Source of the DNA: Liquidambar formosana
Lineage: Eukaryota > Streptophyta > Magnoliopsida > Saxifragales > Altingiaceae
Length of the DNA: 64,000 nucleotides
Assembly (NCBI GenBank): GCA_039720395.1
Contig: CM077829.1
Location: 26,807,842-26,871,841 of the forward strand
Reading direction: 5' to 3'
In this document: one piece after another, positions 22,390-33,345 of the stretch
Position numbering within the stretch: the first letter of the stretch is position 1
Layout of the letters: each line of letters begins with the position of its first letter
Notes under the pieces: model-generated
Told to the model about the DNA's origin: nothing
Database searches by the model: none
The model's input: the letters and a program-made list of their open reading frames with translations, nothing else
Position numbers and translations under genes: made by a program

Positions 22390-23395
22390 CTCTATATGAT
22401 GATAGTGATATCATATCATGTGATAACGATAATTTCACATGAAATGACTTGATAATCATGTGATAAAGATAATTTCACATGAAATGACGATTTATGAGTT
22501 ATGTTAGTTACGAAGTAACTTGCTATCTTTATGAAATTAGCATGAAATGTACTTTGTTTTTTGATCAATTGACTTTCAATTCAATGTCATATCATGTGAT
22601 AAAGATAATTTCACATGAAATGACATGAAATAAGCTCGATTTTCAATCAATTAACTCTCAATTCAATGTCATTTCATGTGATAAAGATAATTTCACATGA
22701 AATGATAAGAAATGAACTTGATTTTTAGTTAAATGACTTTCAATTCATTATCATATCATGTGATAAAGATAATTTCACATGAAATGATAAGAAATGAGCT
22801 TGATTTTGAATCAATTGACTTTCAATTGGATCTAAAATCATGTGATAACGATAATTTCACATAAAATGATGATTCATGAGTTATAAAATAACTCACTATC
22901 TTTGCTATTTCCATTGAAAGTGGCATGAAATCATGTAATAACGATAATCTCACATGAAATGATGATTCATGAGTTATGAAATAACTCACTACTTTTGCTA
23001 TTTCCACTGAAAGTGGCATGAAATCATGTGATAAGATAATTTCACATGAAATGATGATTCATGAGTTATGAAATAACTCACTATCTTTGCTATTTCCACT
23101 AAAAGTGGCATAAAATCATGTGATAACGATAATTTCACATGAAATGATGATCCATGAGTTATGAAATAACTCACTATCCTTACTATTTCCACTGAAAGTG
23201 ACATGAAATCGTGTGATAATGATAATTTCACATGAAATGATGAGTCATGAGTTATGAAATAACTCACTATCTTCGTTATTCCCCAATGAAATTGGCATGA
23301 AATGCACTTGGTTTTGAATTGATGGACATTCAATTCAACGATAATTTCACATGAAATGACGGCCTATAAGTTTTACTTATTATGAAATAACTTGT
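22390..23395. repeat. Tandem repeat block of element C (about 93-bp units with two built-in hairpins)
   Basis: Five well-kept units of about 93 bp run from 22829 to 23300. More irregular, shorter units lie at 22390-22828 and a remnant at 23335-23395. Each unit contains CATGTGA...TCACATG (7-base arms around about 11 bases) and GAGTTAT-GAA-ATAACTC (7-base arms around 3 bases). Open frames across it are artefacts of the repeat. Tandem repeats before the 3' LTR are usual in Tat/Ogre elements. It also lies upstream of the antisense PMD promoter. Confidence 0.85.
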
Positions 23396-23702
23396 TTTGA
23401 GAATTTCCAATAAAATTGGTAGGATACCTTGTGATGCACTAGTGCAACTAGCTTTGTATCATGAGAAGACCATGTGGATATCACTAATGCAATTAGTGCA
23501 TGGTAAAGGCATTTGCATGAGCGCACTAATGAATGTTGGCATGCAATCGATTATTTGCTTCGATGAAATTATCGCATGCTTGGATATGACGAAGTCTATC
23601 CTTATGGTTCCATTTGAATTTTTTGGTATTAATGAGATTAATCCATCGAACAAAAATGGGTTGTTCTTTAATCATTGGCTCACAAGTGAAACTTGTTCAC
23701 CA

Positions 23703-23714
23703 ATGAGGGGCTTC
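23703..23714 (+). other. Purine-rich tract before the 3' LTR of C
   Basis: ATGAGGGGCTTC directly before the LTR start TGTCACACC. It is the probable plus-strand primer (polypurine tract), and its presence argues that 23715-26711 is a true 3' LTR rather than a solo LTR. Confidence 0.55.
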
Positions 23715-24420
23715 TGTCACACCCCATTTTTGTTACCTTTACTAGGACATATCATTTCATGTAAGATTTTGAGTTCTTTGAGTCTAGTCTTTTGCATTGA
23801 GTTTCTATGGCATTGAATATCATGTGTATGAATTTTGAAGTGATTTGGAGTTCATCTCGATAGTCAATAAGGACTTTTGCGACTTTAAGGGCATAATCGT
23901 CTTTTAAGCCGTATACTTTCCATTTGACCTTGAAATGAACCCTGAGTCATTCCCTTGAGTTCATATGGTTATATAAAGTCTATATATAGGTTTAATTTCA
24001 TGAATTAATGGTTTAAGATCAATTCGGCTCATAACGGTTCGGGTTGGCCAAAAGACCCTTTCTTGGTTTGCTCAAATTGACTCACAAGACCCACTCCATT
24101 TCCTCTCATTTAACTTCAATTTGGCTTTATTTACATCCTAGGTATGTTTAAAGAGGTTGAATTTCAATTGGGAAAGCATTTGGTTTGACCTTGTGTACAA
24201 ACCTAAGCTTAGCGACGGTGAGGCACCATGGTTAACCACCTTTGTAAAACCTAACCATGTACCCATGGTTAAGGATTTTTGTCCTAAAATGCTTAAAAAT
24301 GTGTTCCCCTTCGAAACACAGTCGTTTTGGCTTTTATTTCGTCAAAATCGGACTTAATTTCACTATTTTAGGACTTCTAAGGCGAGTAGGAGTCAAAACC
24401 GGAGCAGAATAGAAGAGCCC

Positions 24421-24500
24421 CTCGGGTAACCGTTCGGGGCTGGACGGTCAGCCGTCCTAGCCCAGACGGCTGACCGACTAGGCCTAATTGGTCACCCGAG
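24421..24500. promoter_or_regulatory. 80-bp palindromic module, copy 4 (3' LTR of C)
   Basis: Best preserved copy: starts CTCGGGTAACC, ends TGGTCACCCGAG, with GGACGGTCAGCCGTCC and GACGGCTGACCG inside. It lies 188 bp upstream of the LTR TATA box. Confidence 0.75.
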
Positions 24501-24687
24501 AGACTTCGTCTTTAACTGGGTTTCTGACTCTTCTTTCCCTCTTTCGACGGTTTCCTCCGCCTTTGCAACTTGTTTTCTCCTAGGATTGTGTAAGTTTGAG
24601 TTGTTTAAGCACTAAGAGAGTCTCTAATAGCCCTAGGATCATTGTTTAATGAATTAATCTTAGCCATTGGTTTAGGGGGTCAGTTCT

Positions 24688-24698
24688 CTATATAAAGG
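24688..24698 (+). promoter_or_regulatory. TATA box of the 3' LTR of C
   Basis: CTATATAAAGG, followed 50-70 bp downstream by the AG-repeat leader. It sits at the equivalent position to 12779 in the solo LTR. Confidence 0.6.
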
Positions 24699-26711
24699 AT
24701 ATGATGTTCAGCACATAGGGGAAGGTGAATTGCACTTTACACTTAGAGAGAGAGAGAGCTACGAGTTTGGAGAGCTAGAAGGACATCAAGAGGAGGCTCT
24801 TCAACTCTAAGCAAGCATGAGAACAAAGAGTTTGAAGACAAGGAAGGTTCTACAAGAGGTAAGCACTTCTTTTGAATGCTGAATATAGGTTTTCTCTTTC
24901 TCCTTCTCCTTCTCCTTCTATGATAGTTCTAGTGCATAATGCAACTCCATATGTTAGGACAATCAATGCTTTTATGATGTGTTATGAATGATTTTGAGAT
25001 GATTTATGGCTTTATATGCTTGATAATCCCTGGTTTACTAAGGTTTTGAAAGTATTGTCTCTTCTATCCTCTTAAATCATGCATAGTTCACATGTTTAGG
25101 TTGCTGTGATAATTGTCATGAGTTGATGCTCCTATTAGTTAATATATATTATATGAATGATGTTCATGATGATTTGAGCATGTGTTAGAGTCTTTTCATA
25201 GGTTTTTATGCATAGTTGTGAGACTAAGGTTTCGATAATCCTAAAATCACACAAGTTTCATACAACATGTTTAGTTTAATTCTGTGAGTATTTTCTCATC
25301 ATAGTCATTCTATATATGCTGCATATAGTTGAATCATGCTAGGTTTGCATTCATATAGTGGGTTTTATAGGGTTTTTGGAGATATTATCCTTTTCTAAGG
25401 ATAATTATCCTTTTTGTTAAGTAGGGTTTTGCATGAGAGCTTTTTGTGATGTGTTTAAGATGAAATCGCTTCTGTTATTTTCTAATATATATATTTTACG
25501 TAGGATGATGATTGCACCTCCCTACAGTGACTTTTTTACGTGAAATTATCTTAGGATAGTTTTGCTTAAGAAAGCTCGCCGTAGGAAGGCCTATTTTCAT
25601 ATGTTACATAAAATGTCATCTTTTCAGTTAGAATAGGCTTTGCTATAATGTTTATTGATATCATTGAGGTCTCTCATGATTGTTAGTGTGTCTCTGGTGG
25701 GTTTTTTTATGCATGTTAGTCAGGTCATTGAACGTAGGATTGAGTTGGGGTCCTTAGTTATTCGTTATTCTTGTTGTTTGCATGATAAATAGATGATTTT
25801 AGGCCTTGTCATGATTCTATCCAGATTAGTATATTGTTCTTCTTGCATGGTTTTGTGCACTTGTAAGGGTGCAAACAGGTACAATAATTGTCATATTACA
25901 AATAGGGCTGCTATTGCTTGAAATTTCTAATGCTTGGAACTATTGCGCTCAGGTAAGTGGGTTTGAAGGTGCCCCAATTCACCTTTCTTTTCTTCTTCTT
26001 TCTCTTCTCCCTCCTAGGGTTATTTCTTAATATGGACATATGGTCCTAATCAAGGGTTTCCTTCATTGATAAAATTCTAGTTTTCTATCAAAGTTTCCAT
26101 CTTGTGGAAGTTTTCAATTTTGGACTATTCAGTACATTCTCGAAGAAGGAAACCTAGGGTTTTTACCATAGGTTTGTATTAGGTTTTAATCTTATTCTTT
26201 TCGAACTACGTGGACTTTGATCCATGTATTTCGCTGCATGGTACGTAGGCGCTCTTCCTGAGGCTCAAGTCCGTTCTAGGATCCAAGTATCCTAGGTTTC
26301 TCTTCTCTTTTCTTTTTTCTATTTCATTTTCTTTTCTTTGTTTGATTATGCATGGATGAAATTGATGGATGGGATATATATTATGCATGCTGTCTTGTGA
26401 TGATATATGATGATATTTTGAATGAAAAAGATCTTAAATTAGCCCAATCAAATTAAGAGACCAACCCGGGCGATGTGGGTGCCTATGGGCTTTGCTCAGA
26501 ACCTTCCATGTCATAACTTAGCCCCCGAATCCAATTTTCTAGTTTCAAAGACTTTGCTTTTCCTTTAATGGAGTCATGTGGTTTTGAAAATAAAACATTT
26601 TACGGTTTTCCTCTTTTCCTTAAAAAATGAGGTGGCGACTCCTGTTCGTTTGTTGTCTTTTTCATACCTATCTTTTGCCAAACCCTTGTGGGCCGTTTTC
26701 TGGGGTTCACA

Positions 26712-28975
26712 CAAGGAATTCAAAGTCTTCTAAGTGTTGGATGTTGAATTCTAAAGAAGGATTTAAGATAGCTTTGCACCAGTCAAGCAAACGAAAAAAT
26801 ATAAAAGTGTCTATTCTAAGCCCCTATCTAGTGAACCACATTGATCTCACAATAGGACATTGGAAAAAAGGTGTTCCAACATCTCAATTTCAACTTTAAA
26901 TAATGGACAGTAAGGGTCCTCAATATGGGATTGAATTACAAGTGTTCCCTTGGTTAGTAAAGCCCTTGAAAAAATTCTCCAGAGTAGGGTCTTTTGCCTT
27001 ACGTGAAGCTTAGATTTCCAAAGCTTCTTCCAAACCGCCTCATCCACATCAGCTACCTGGCCCCATCTACTTTGTTGATTAAAGAAATGGGCTAATTTCA
27101 CAGAAAATTTACCTGATCGTGACACCACCCATTGTAGCTTATCACTACAATCAAGTTGGGGCAAAGGAATCTGTAAGATTGCTTTTACATCATCATCTTC
27201 CATTAAAGCCTCAATCAGATTTTGTTTCTACTCCCCATTTTCAATTAATTCTACAACTTTTGTTGGGACTTCATCCACTTCTTGTCTTGGTGATATCTTG
27301 AAATTTTCTACCACTAGTACCCATGGCTCAGTCCAAATGTCAATTGACTCCCCATTACTAACAACAAAGTAGCCCTTTTCAACACAATATCTCTTGAATT
27401 GAGAATGGCTTTCCAAATTGGCGAGTCAGAGTGATGTTTTTGGACATGAAAAAATGAATTCCTTGGACAATATTTTCTTGATAGTAGGGAAACCCAAAGC
27501 TTATGCTCCCTATATGCCATTTGCCAACCCAACTTGGCAAGAAAAGCCTGGTTTACATCTTTAGTTTTGTGAAAACCCAAGCCTCCTAAATTTTTTGGTT
27601 TACAAATCTGATCCCAGGCTTTTGAACATAAATGATGTTTATTATCATCTGAGTGGCCCCACCAAAACCTCCTTATCTTGCTGTCAATGGTCATACACAA
27701 AGTAGAAGGCAAAGAAAAAGAGGACATGGCATATAAGGGAAGAGATGAGAGAATAGCTTTAACTAGAGTAGATTTCCCTACATAAGAGAGAATCTTTCCT
27801 TTCCACCCTGCAATTTTTCCGCAAAATTTTTCAAGGATTGGTTGGAACGCAACCCTCTTGCTCTCCCTACAGACATAGGGAGCCCAAGGTAGATAGCATT
27901 CCTTCTGATAAGCTTGAAACCCAAGGCAGATTTGATCTCGATAGCCTTGTCATGGGTGATATTCTTAGTGAAGTGCACACCTAACTTGTTAATATTGACC
28001 TCTTGCCCAGACCATTCACTATACAACTCAAGAATTTCCTTAATGGTCTCTGCTTCATTAACATCAGCCCTTCCAAAAATAATCAAATCATCAGCAAACA
28101 TCAGGTGGGAAATAGACGGGTAGTTCCTTGCAATTTTTACACCATGAAGATCCCCATGTTCTTCCTCTCTCAACAAAATTCGAGAAAGGACTTCAGCACA
28201 AATGATAAAAAGGAAAGGTGAGAATGGGCCGCCTTGGCAAAGCCCTTTCTTAGGAATGATATAGCCTATAGGCCCTCTATTAATAAGGATAGAAAAAGTG
28301 GGAGTAGTAATACACTTCATAATCAATTTGATAAAGGAGGAATGAAACCCAGATTTCTCAAAACTTATTCATTGAAATACCATTACACCTCGTCATAAGC
28401 TTTTGCCATGTCAATTTTTGTAGCCATCAAAGCTCTTTTCCCAGATTTCTTGGGGAAAGTATGTAAAACTTCTTGCATTAGAACAACATTCTCAGCAATA
28501 TACCGCCCAGGAATAAAAGCTCTTTGATGGGGCGAGACAATCTCATCAATTACTGTCCTCAACCAGTTAGAATTTTTGAGATAATCTTATATCCGACATT
28601 GCATAAACTTATCAGACGGTATTTATTAATATGCGATGGAATAAGGACAATAAAGGTGTGATTTAACTCATTTACCAAACGCCCAACCCAAAAGAAATTC
28701 TGCACGATAGCTATAACATCTTCTTTGATCGTCTCCCAATAAGATTTCTAAAAGATGGCTGACATACCATTAGGACCAGGAGATTTATGGGAGCGTATAT
28801 GGAAAACTATTTGCTTAATTTCTTCTACCGAGGGGATGGATAAAAGCCTAGAGTTATCATCATCAGAAATAACTGGGGAAAAATGAAATTCTAGATCAGG
28901 TGGACAATCATGGAGATTAAGATTCTCTATATAGAACCCACGTTATCCCACCATGGTTTTTCCATGCGCTTTTTT
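26712..28975 (-). pseudogene. LINE (L1-type) ORF2 fragment: reverse transcriptase and zf-RVT
   Basis: Minus-strand reading from about 28930 gives RT motifs: HKSPGPNGMSAIF near 28790, ALMATKIDMAKAYDEV near 28410, KKGLCQGGPFSPFLFIICAE near 28230, and the catalytic FADD box in HLMFADDLIIFGRADV near 28075. It continues IRRFWWGHSDDNKHHL near 27670 and ends with a zf-RVT region (VVSRSGKFSVKLAHFF, KLWKSKLHVRQKTLLWRIF) down to 26850. Stops and frame changes are frequent (for example TAG before YWYFNE). LINEs copy their own RNA at the target site. The 3' end is cut at 26711 by the insertion of element C; the 5' part is absent. Confidence 0.85.
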
Positions 28976-29264
28976 TTTTTTTTTTTTTTGCCGCCTCTAT
29001 CCCCCCTCCTCAAGCAGTTTTTTATGCGAGAACGTCTCTGAATAAATAGATTACTCTCTCTTGTGGTTCAAGTTTCGATCTTTATTGCCGCTGTCATCCT
29101 CCTCGCCGTCGTCAATCAAGGCAAGTGGATCTATTGCTCTCTTTTAGGTTATTTCTAGGGTTTTTGTAATTTGTAATTTTATTTTGTTCCTTTTGGATTA
29201 AGGATGATATATTGGATGGATTATTGTTTTTCTTGCTCTCTCTTTCTATATATATATATATATA

Positions 29265-29295
<31 letters not shown>

Positions 29296-29484
29296 CTATA
29301 TATATATATATATATATAGATATATTGGATTATTGGGAATTTTTATTATTTAGAATTACTTCATGAAAATTGTTTTGGGGTTTTTAAAGCTCCATTGTTT
29401 GTTCTAGCTAATTGTTTTCTAGTTAAAGGCCCTAACTTTGCAATGTGATTTTGATGATGCATATTCCCAGTTAATGGCCCTAAC
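28976..29484. other. Poly-T, GC-richer stretch and (TA)n microsatellite
   Basis: A T run at 28970-28990 adjoins the LINE. 28990-29130 is richer in C and G with codon-like triplets (CCTCCTCGCCGTCGTC) and resembles the leader of a host gene, but I find no supporting frame. A TA/TC repeat lies at 29248-29325. Confidence 0.35.
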
Positions 29485-30179
29485 TAGGGGTGTTAATGGT
29501 TCGGTTTGGTTTGGTTTTAGGGGAGATTTCAAACCAAACCATTATACTTCGGTTTTGTTCCTCCCAAACCAGAACCAAACCATACTATAAAAAAACCAAA
29601 CCAAACCAAACCATTATATTTCGATTTGGTTCGGTTCGGTTTCGGTTTTAACCTATCAAGTAACAACAAATAATTGAAAATGAAAAAACTGACATGCCAA
29701 ATTCCAAATAAAAACATTTTTAATAAAAGCATTACAATAGCAACTAAAAAAAACAAACATTGTATCAAAACAGAAACATATTGACATATATCAACATGTC
29801 AATATCACACATAACATTAATATACACAACATTACTAGCTAGTTTAATACATGCCAATTTAAAAAAGAGAAAACAATAAGAAACTTAAAATCAACAAAAA
29901 CAAGCCCATTACCTATTTTACCCTTATTAGAATTGGGAATTTACAAACTTTAAGTTTATATATATATATATATGATATATTTTTCGGTTTTTTCGGTTTT
30001 TCGGTTTGGTTTGGTTTTTTAAAACTGAAAACCAAAACCAAACCAATTGAGTTCGGTTTTCTAAAATTAAAACCATAACCAAACCTAATGACAAAAAAAC
30101 CAAACCAAACCACTCGGTTCGGTTTGGTTCAGTTTGGTTCTCGGTTTTAACCAAAACCATTAACACCCCTAGCCCTAAC
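29477..30179. mobile_element. Short hAT-like element with perfect 8-bp target duplication
   Basis: The element is 29485-30171 (687 bp): TAGGGGTGTTAATGGTT at the left and its inverse AACCATTAACACCCCTA at the right. GCCCTAAC flanks it at 29477-29484 and 30172-30179. The ends are crowded with GGTTTGGTTTGG/CCAAACCAAACC words able to pair over 100 bases. It has no transposase and so is non-autonomous. An 8-bp duplication is the hAT signature. Confidence 0.85.
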
Positions 30180-30505
30180 TGTAGGGGACTATTTATTGTG
30201 AATTTTTGTATTGCTTTTATTTATTTTCTTTGATCTAGATTCTGATTTTGCCAAATGGGGTTTGTTGAATTTTCATATTGTTTGCTTCATACACCTAATT
30301 CATGGGTAGATAAGTTTTTAGTATGTATTTTATTTATTTATTTGGTATTGTCTTTTTTTAATAATATTAGTGTTTGGAATTTTTTCCAAACACTAATTCA
30401 CCTAATTCATGTGCATATAAACTAGAGATTTTTCCTTTGTCGCTCAAAACAGTAACAATAGCCATTTGGTGGGTGATTATTAGTGTTTGGAATTTTTCTT
30501 GCATT
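30180..30505. other. Unassigned AT-rich spacer with a small palindrome
   Basis: Continues the sequence left of the hAT element. AGTGTTTGGAA...TTCCAAACACT forms a hairpin at 30370-30395, and TATTAGTGTTTGGAATTTTT recurs at about 30478. No coding frame is supported. Confidence 0.35.
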
Positions 30506-30509
30506 TGGC

Positions 30510-32532
30510 TTATTCTTTCAACTGTCGCTGAAATGACTTTTGAGGCTTACTCCGTTTCTTTGGTATTTTCTTCTCAACAACCTTTTCTTTCCCCATAGGT
30601 TTCTCTTTGGGATTTTCCCACTCTAGCATATCAATTTCTTGCATGTTTTCCTTATGTAGGGTGGGTAACAATGTAGGCACTTCACATGGATTTGACTGTG
30701 GAACTATCAGAACTCCCTCATCAATCAAGTCTTGGACCACTTTCTTTAGTAAGGTGCAATCTTTGGTATTATGGCCAAATTTTCTATAGTATAGGCAAAA
30801 TGATGGGTTAGGGACAAGCGAAGGCTTGGGTGGAAGGGGAGTAATAAGGCCTTTTTTCTTGCACTGGTGAAATACTTTGGTTAGACTCATAGGCAAAGTG
30901 GTGTAATGACGAATGGGTCGAGGTAGACGAGGTGAGTCTTCTATTGCATTGACATTAGAAGTGGGGGGTTGGTTATGTGATGGCAAAGGATTTTGAGTGA
31001 CATTGGGACAGTTAGGTGGGCCTATGATCTTCTTGTCAATGAGGTCTTGTATTTTATGTTTGAGACAGACATAACAGTCTGTTCTATGGCCTTTGGATTG
31101 ATGGAAATGGCAGTACTCATTTTCGTTGTACCACCTAGGTAATGGATTTGGAAGAGGTGTTGGGTCTAGAGGTTTGAGGATGCCCCTTGCTTTCAATATT
31201 TCATAAAATTTGTCCAGTGGTGCATATAAATCAGAGAATTGACGAGGAATAGAATTATTGCCGATGTTCTATGGCTGTTGTGGAGCAATTGCATTCACTT
31301 CAGCAGGTGCCTTTCCATTGTTCCCTACTCGGCGAAACCTTGAGGAATCTTCAATCTTAATGGTGCCATCGGTTATTGCATCTTCAATTTGTGTCCTAAA
31401 GCTAATCAGAGCTTTGAAAGTGGGGAAGTGATGAGCGAACAAGTGTTTATGATATATGAGCAATAGGTTCTTGACCACTATTCGTATCTATTCTTCTTTA
31501 TTGGGCCTATCGAACATTTTAGAAGCTTTCTTCCTCCACCTAGTGATGTAGGAAGAGGAAGATTCATTTGCCGCCTGTTTAGTAGTCTCCAAGTCTCTCC
31601 TTGTCACGTCAACCTCCGTATTGTACTTGTAGTGATCGGTGAATTCTCTACATACGTCTTCCTATGTTCTAGTCTTTGACTCATCCAAACATAGAAACCA
31701 ATGCAAACAAAAAGTGCTAAGTTATTCATGGAATAATTGAGCGATAAACTCCTCGGAAGCCCCACGAGGTTGCATTGCTCGGACATACATTTTTAAATGG
31801 GTTTTAGGGCAACCCGTTCCATCAAATTTATGTAACTCTGGCATTTTGAATGAAATTGGCAATCTCACTTGAGGGAAGAAAGAAAGAGTGTGGATATCTA
31901 CAAAGTCATCTGCACAGTAAATACCCTTCAACGTCTTCTCCAAAGCCAACATCCTTGCAGCCATCATCTTTTGGTCATCACTCATAGGAGGGTTTTCAGC
32001 GGTGGGGACAAAAGTAGATGATTGGGTGTAAATGGGAATATTTTGTAGTAAAGGTTGAGTATGTGGAGGTGGTGGATTTTGAGGCGATGATTGAGTATGT
32101 GGAGGTGGTGGATTTTGGGCTTAGCCTCCAGCTTGGGTAGATGGATTGGATTGGTTTTGGACAATGGGGACTTGAGTATCGGGCATAGCTTAATCTATAG
32201 GAATATTGTGGATAAGGACAGGGGTTCAGGTTGTTGATCTCTTGCACCATTCTTATTGCAGTTTTAGACTTCACCAACACCTCCTCCAACTTCCCAAGTA
32301 TGTCATTTAATAGCCTCTCAATCCTTCGTGGATCTGCTGGAGTCCCAGAAACAGATGTTCCCACGGGTGTAGCCGGGTTATTCAATGCAAAAGTCTCATA
32401 CATGGCGAGGTCTTGTTCGGTACTTCCTCTGATCAAACGACCTGAAGAGTCACGAGTCCAAGCCAGCACTCTATTACAATCAAATGACCCATACTTAGTT
32501 ACAAAGTGACACAAAGCGCCTTTAGTCTCCAC
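30510..32532 (-). pseudogene. Tat-type gag of element D, broken into several frames
   Basis: Four blocks in order. 32532-31996 begins METKGALCHFVTKYGSFDCN. 31985-31722 holds the capsid start (KMPELHKFDGTGCPKTHLKM). 31720-31269 is in changing frames with several stops. 31196-30510 has two zinc-knuckle-like motifs, one in YCHFHQSKGHRTDC and one in CLYYRKFGHNTKDC, then a lysine-rich tail (KEKVVEKKIPKKRSKP). Gag forms the particle and binds element RNA. Frameshifts and stops separate the blocks, and protease is missing downstream. Confidence 0.8.
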
Positions 32533-33324
32533 AATTGATTTTAAACGAGCGAGTAATGGTCTAATAACATTCCTTTAGTTGGGGCTTCTCATCCTTAAGA
32601 GCCCAATGGGCTTTAGGTAAAAAAAGGTTATATTAAAGGGATGTAGGTCGATTGATTTTAAAGTCATGTTACCCCTTAAAAAAATTAACTACCCACATAA
32701 CATTCATTCATATCTCCAACCGCATTCAAGAGTAAGAAACCGGATCACTGTATCGAGGGTTTTGTTTCATCTTCCCAAAGAATCATGATATGAATTGCAT
32801 TGCCATTCATTCTATTCACATTCATTCCCACAATGCACATTCATGCCACACATACATTCATTCCATACACACATACATTCACTCTGTACCGGCATTCATT
32901 CCACGAGCATGGTAACTTTAAACTAGTCGGGTCCATGTGTCCTAAACAGTCCACTATATGCACTAATAGGATAGGATAGTGTTCCCTACTTGCTTGAATC
33001 AACTATATACCTATTACGTGTGGCATTAGGGATGCCGCGTGAGTTAAGTGGTACGTGTTGATCTATTTAATATACCCAAGGGTAAAACTCAAGGGTATGT
33101 GGCAAGAGGAGTTAATAGCTTTGCAAACATGACACACGAGAACGAAGGGAACAGGGGTCAAGCTAGGCTAATGAGAAAAGGCAAGAATACATCGACCTAT
33201 CATTCAAATGCAATTGTGCACATAATGCAATGAAGTAAGCACACATTCAAGCATATGCAAGTGATTGATTTTAATTTTAGTAATTAAATTAGCCCATATA
33301 AATTACTTGAGTCTAGTCCACTAT

Positions 33325-33342
33325 TCCCCAGTAGAGTCACCA
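33325..33342 (-). other. Primer-binding site of element D
   Basis: Minus-strand TGGTGACTCTACTGGGGA begins three bases after the LTR end. The TGG start and position fit a tRNA primer site, and Tat-type elements commonly carry a closely similar sequence. I do not name the tRNA. Confidence 0.65.
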
Positions 33343-33345
33343 GAC

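Larger units (their letters stand above)
11155..26711 (+). mobile_element. Tat-like gypsy retrotransposon C with antisense genes (5' part outside the window)
   Basis: In plus-strand order: reverse transcriptase, solo-LTR insertion, RNase H, second RNase H, integrase, A/G-rich 3' untranslated part, two antisense genes, a tandem-repeat block, a purine-rich tract and a 3-kb 3' LTR. The second (archaeal-like) RNase H and the very long LTRs are typical of the Tat lineage. Element B cuts off everything before the RT middle. At the right, the LTR end at 26711 is followed at once by LINE sequence, so C inserted into that LINE; the expected target duplication starts CAAGG. Pol has several stops and frameshifts. 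Confidence 0.85.
23715..26711 (+). repeat. 3' LTR of element C
   Basis: 2997 bp from TGTCACACCCCATTTTTG to TGGGGTTCACA. It is related along its whole length to the solo LTR at 11810-14707 and, inverted, to the LTR of element D. It holds the palindromic module (24421-24500), a TATA box (24688), an AG-repeat leader (24745-24760) and the conserved GAACTACGT...GGTACGTAGGCGCTC block at about 26200-26255. The flanks GCTTC and CAAGG do not match, which fits a 3' LTR. Confidence 0.9.

Noticed and set aside
22390..23395. CRISPR-like array
   Set aside because: Units are long, head-to-tail and without unique spacers, in a eukaryotic retroelement.
23715..26711. Calling this LTR solo, like 11810-14707
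   Set aside because: Its flanks (GCTTC and CAAGG) do not match and a purine-rich tract precedes it, as for a 3' LTR.
28990..29160. Host-gene leader or exon next to the poly-T
   Set aside because: Composition is suggestive (CCTCCTCGCC) but no frame, splice pair or homologue can be supported.
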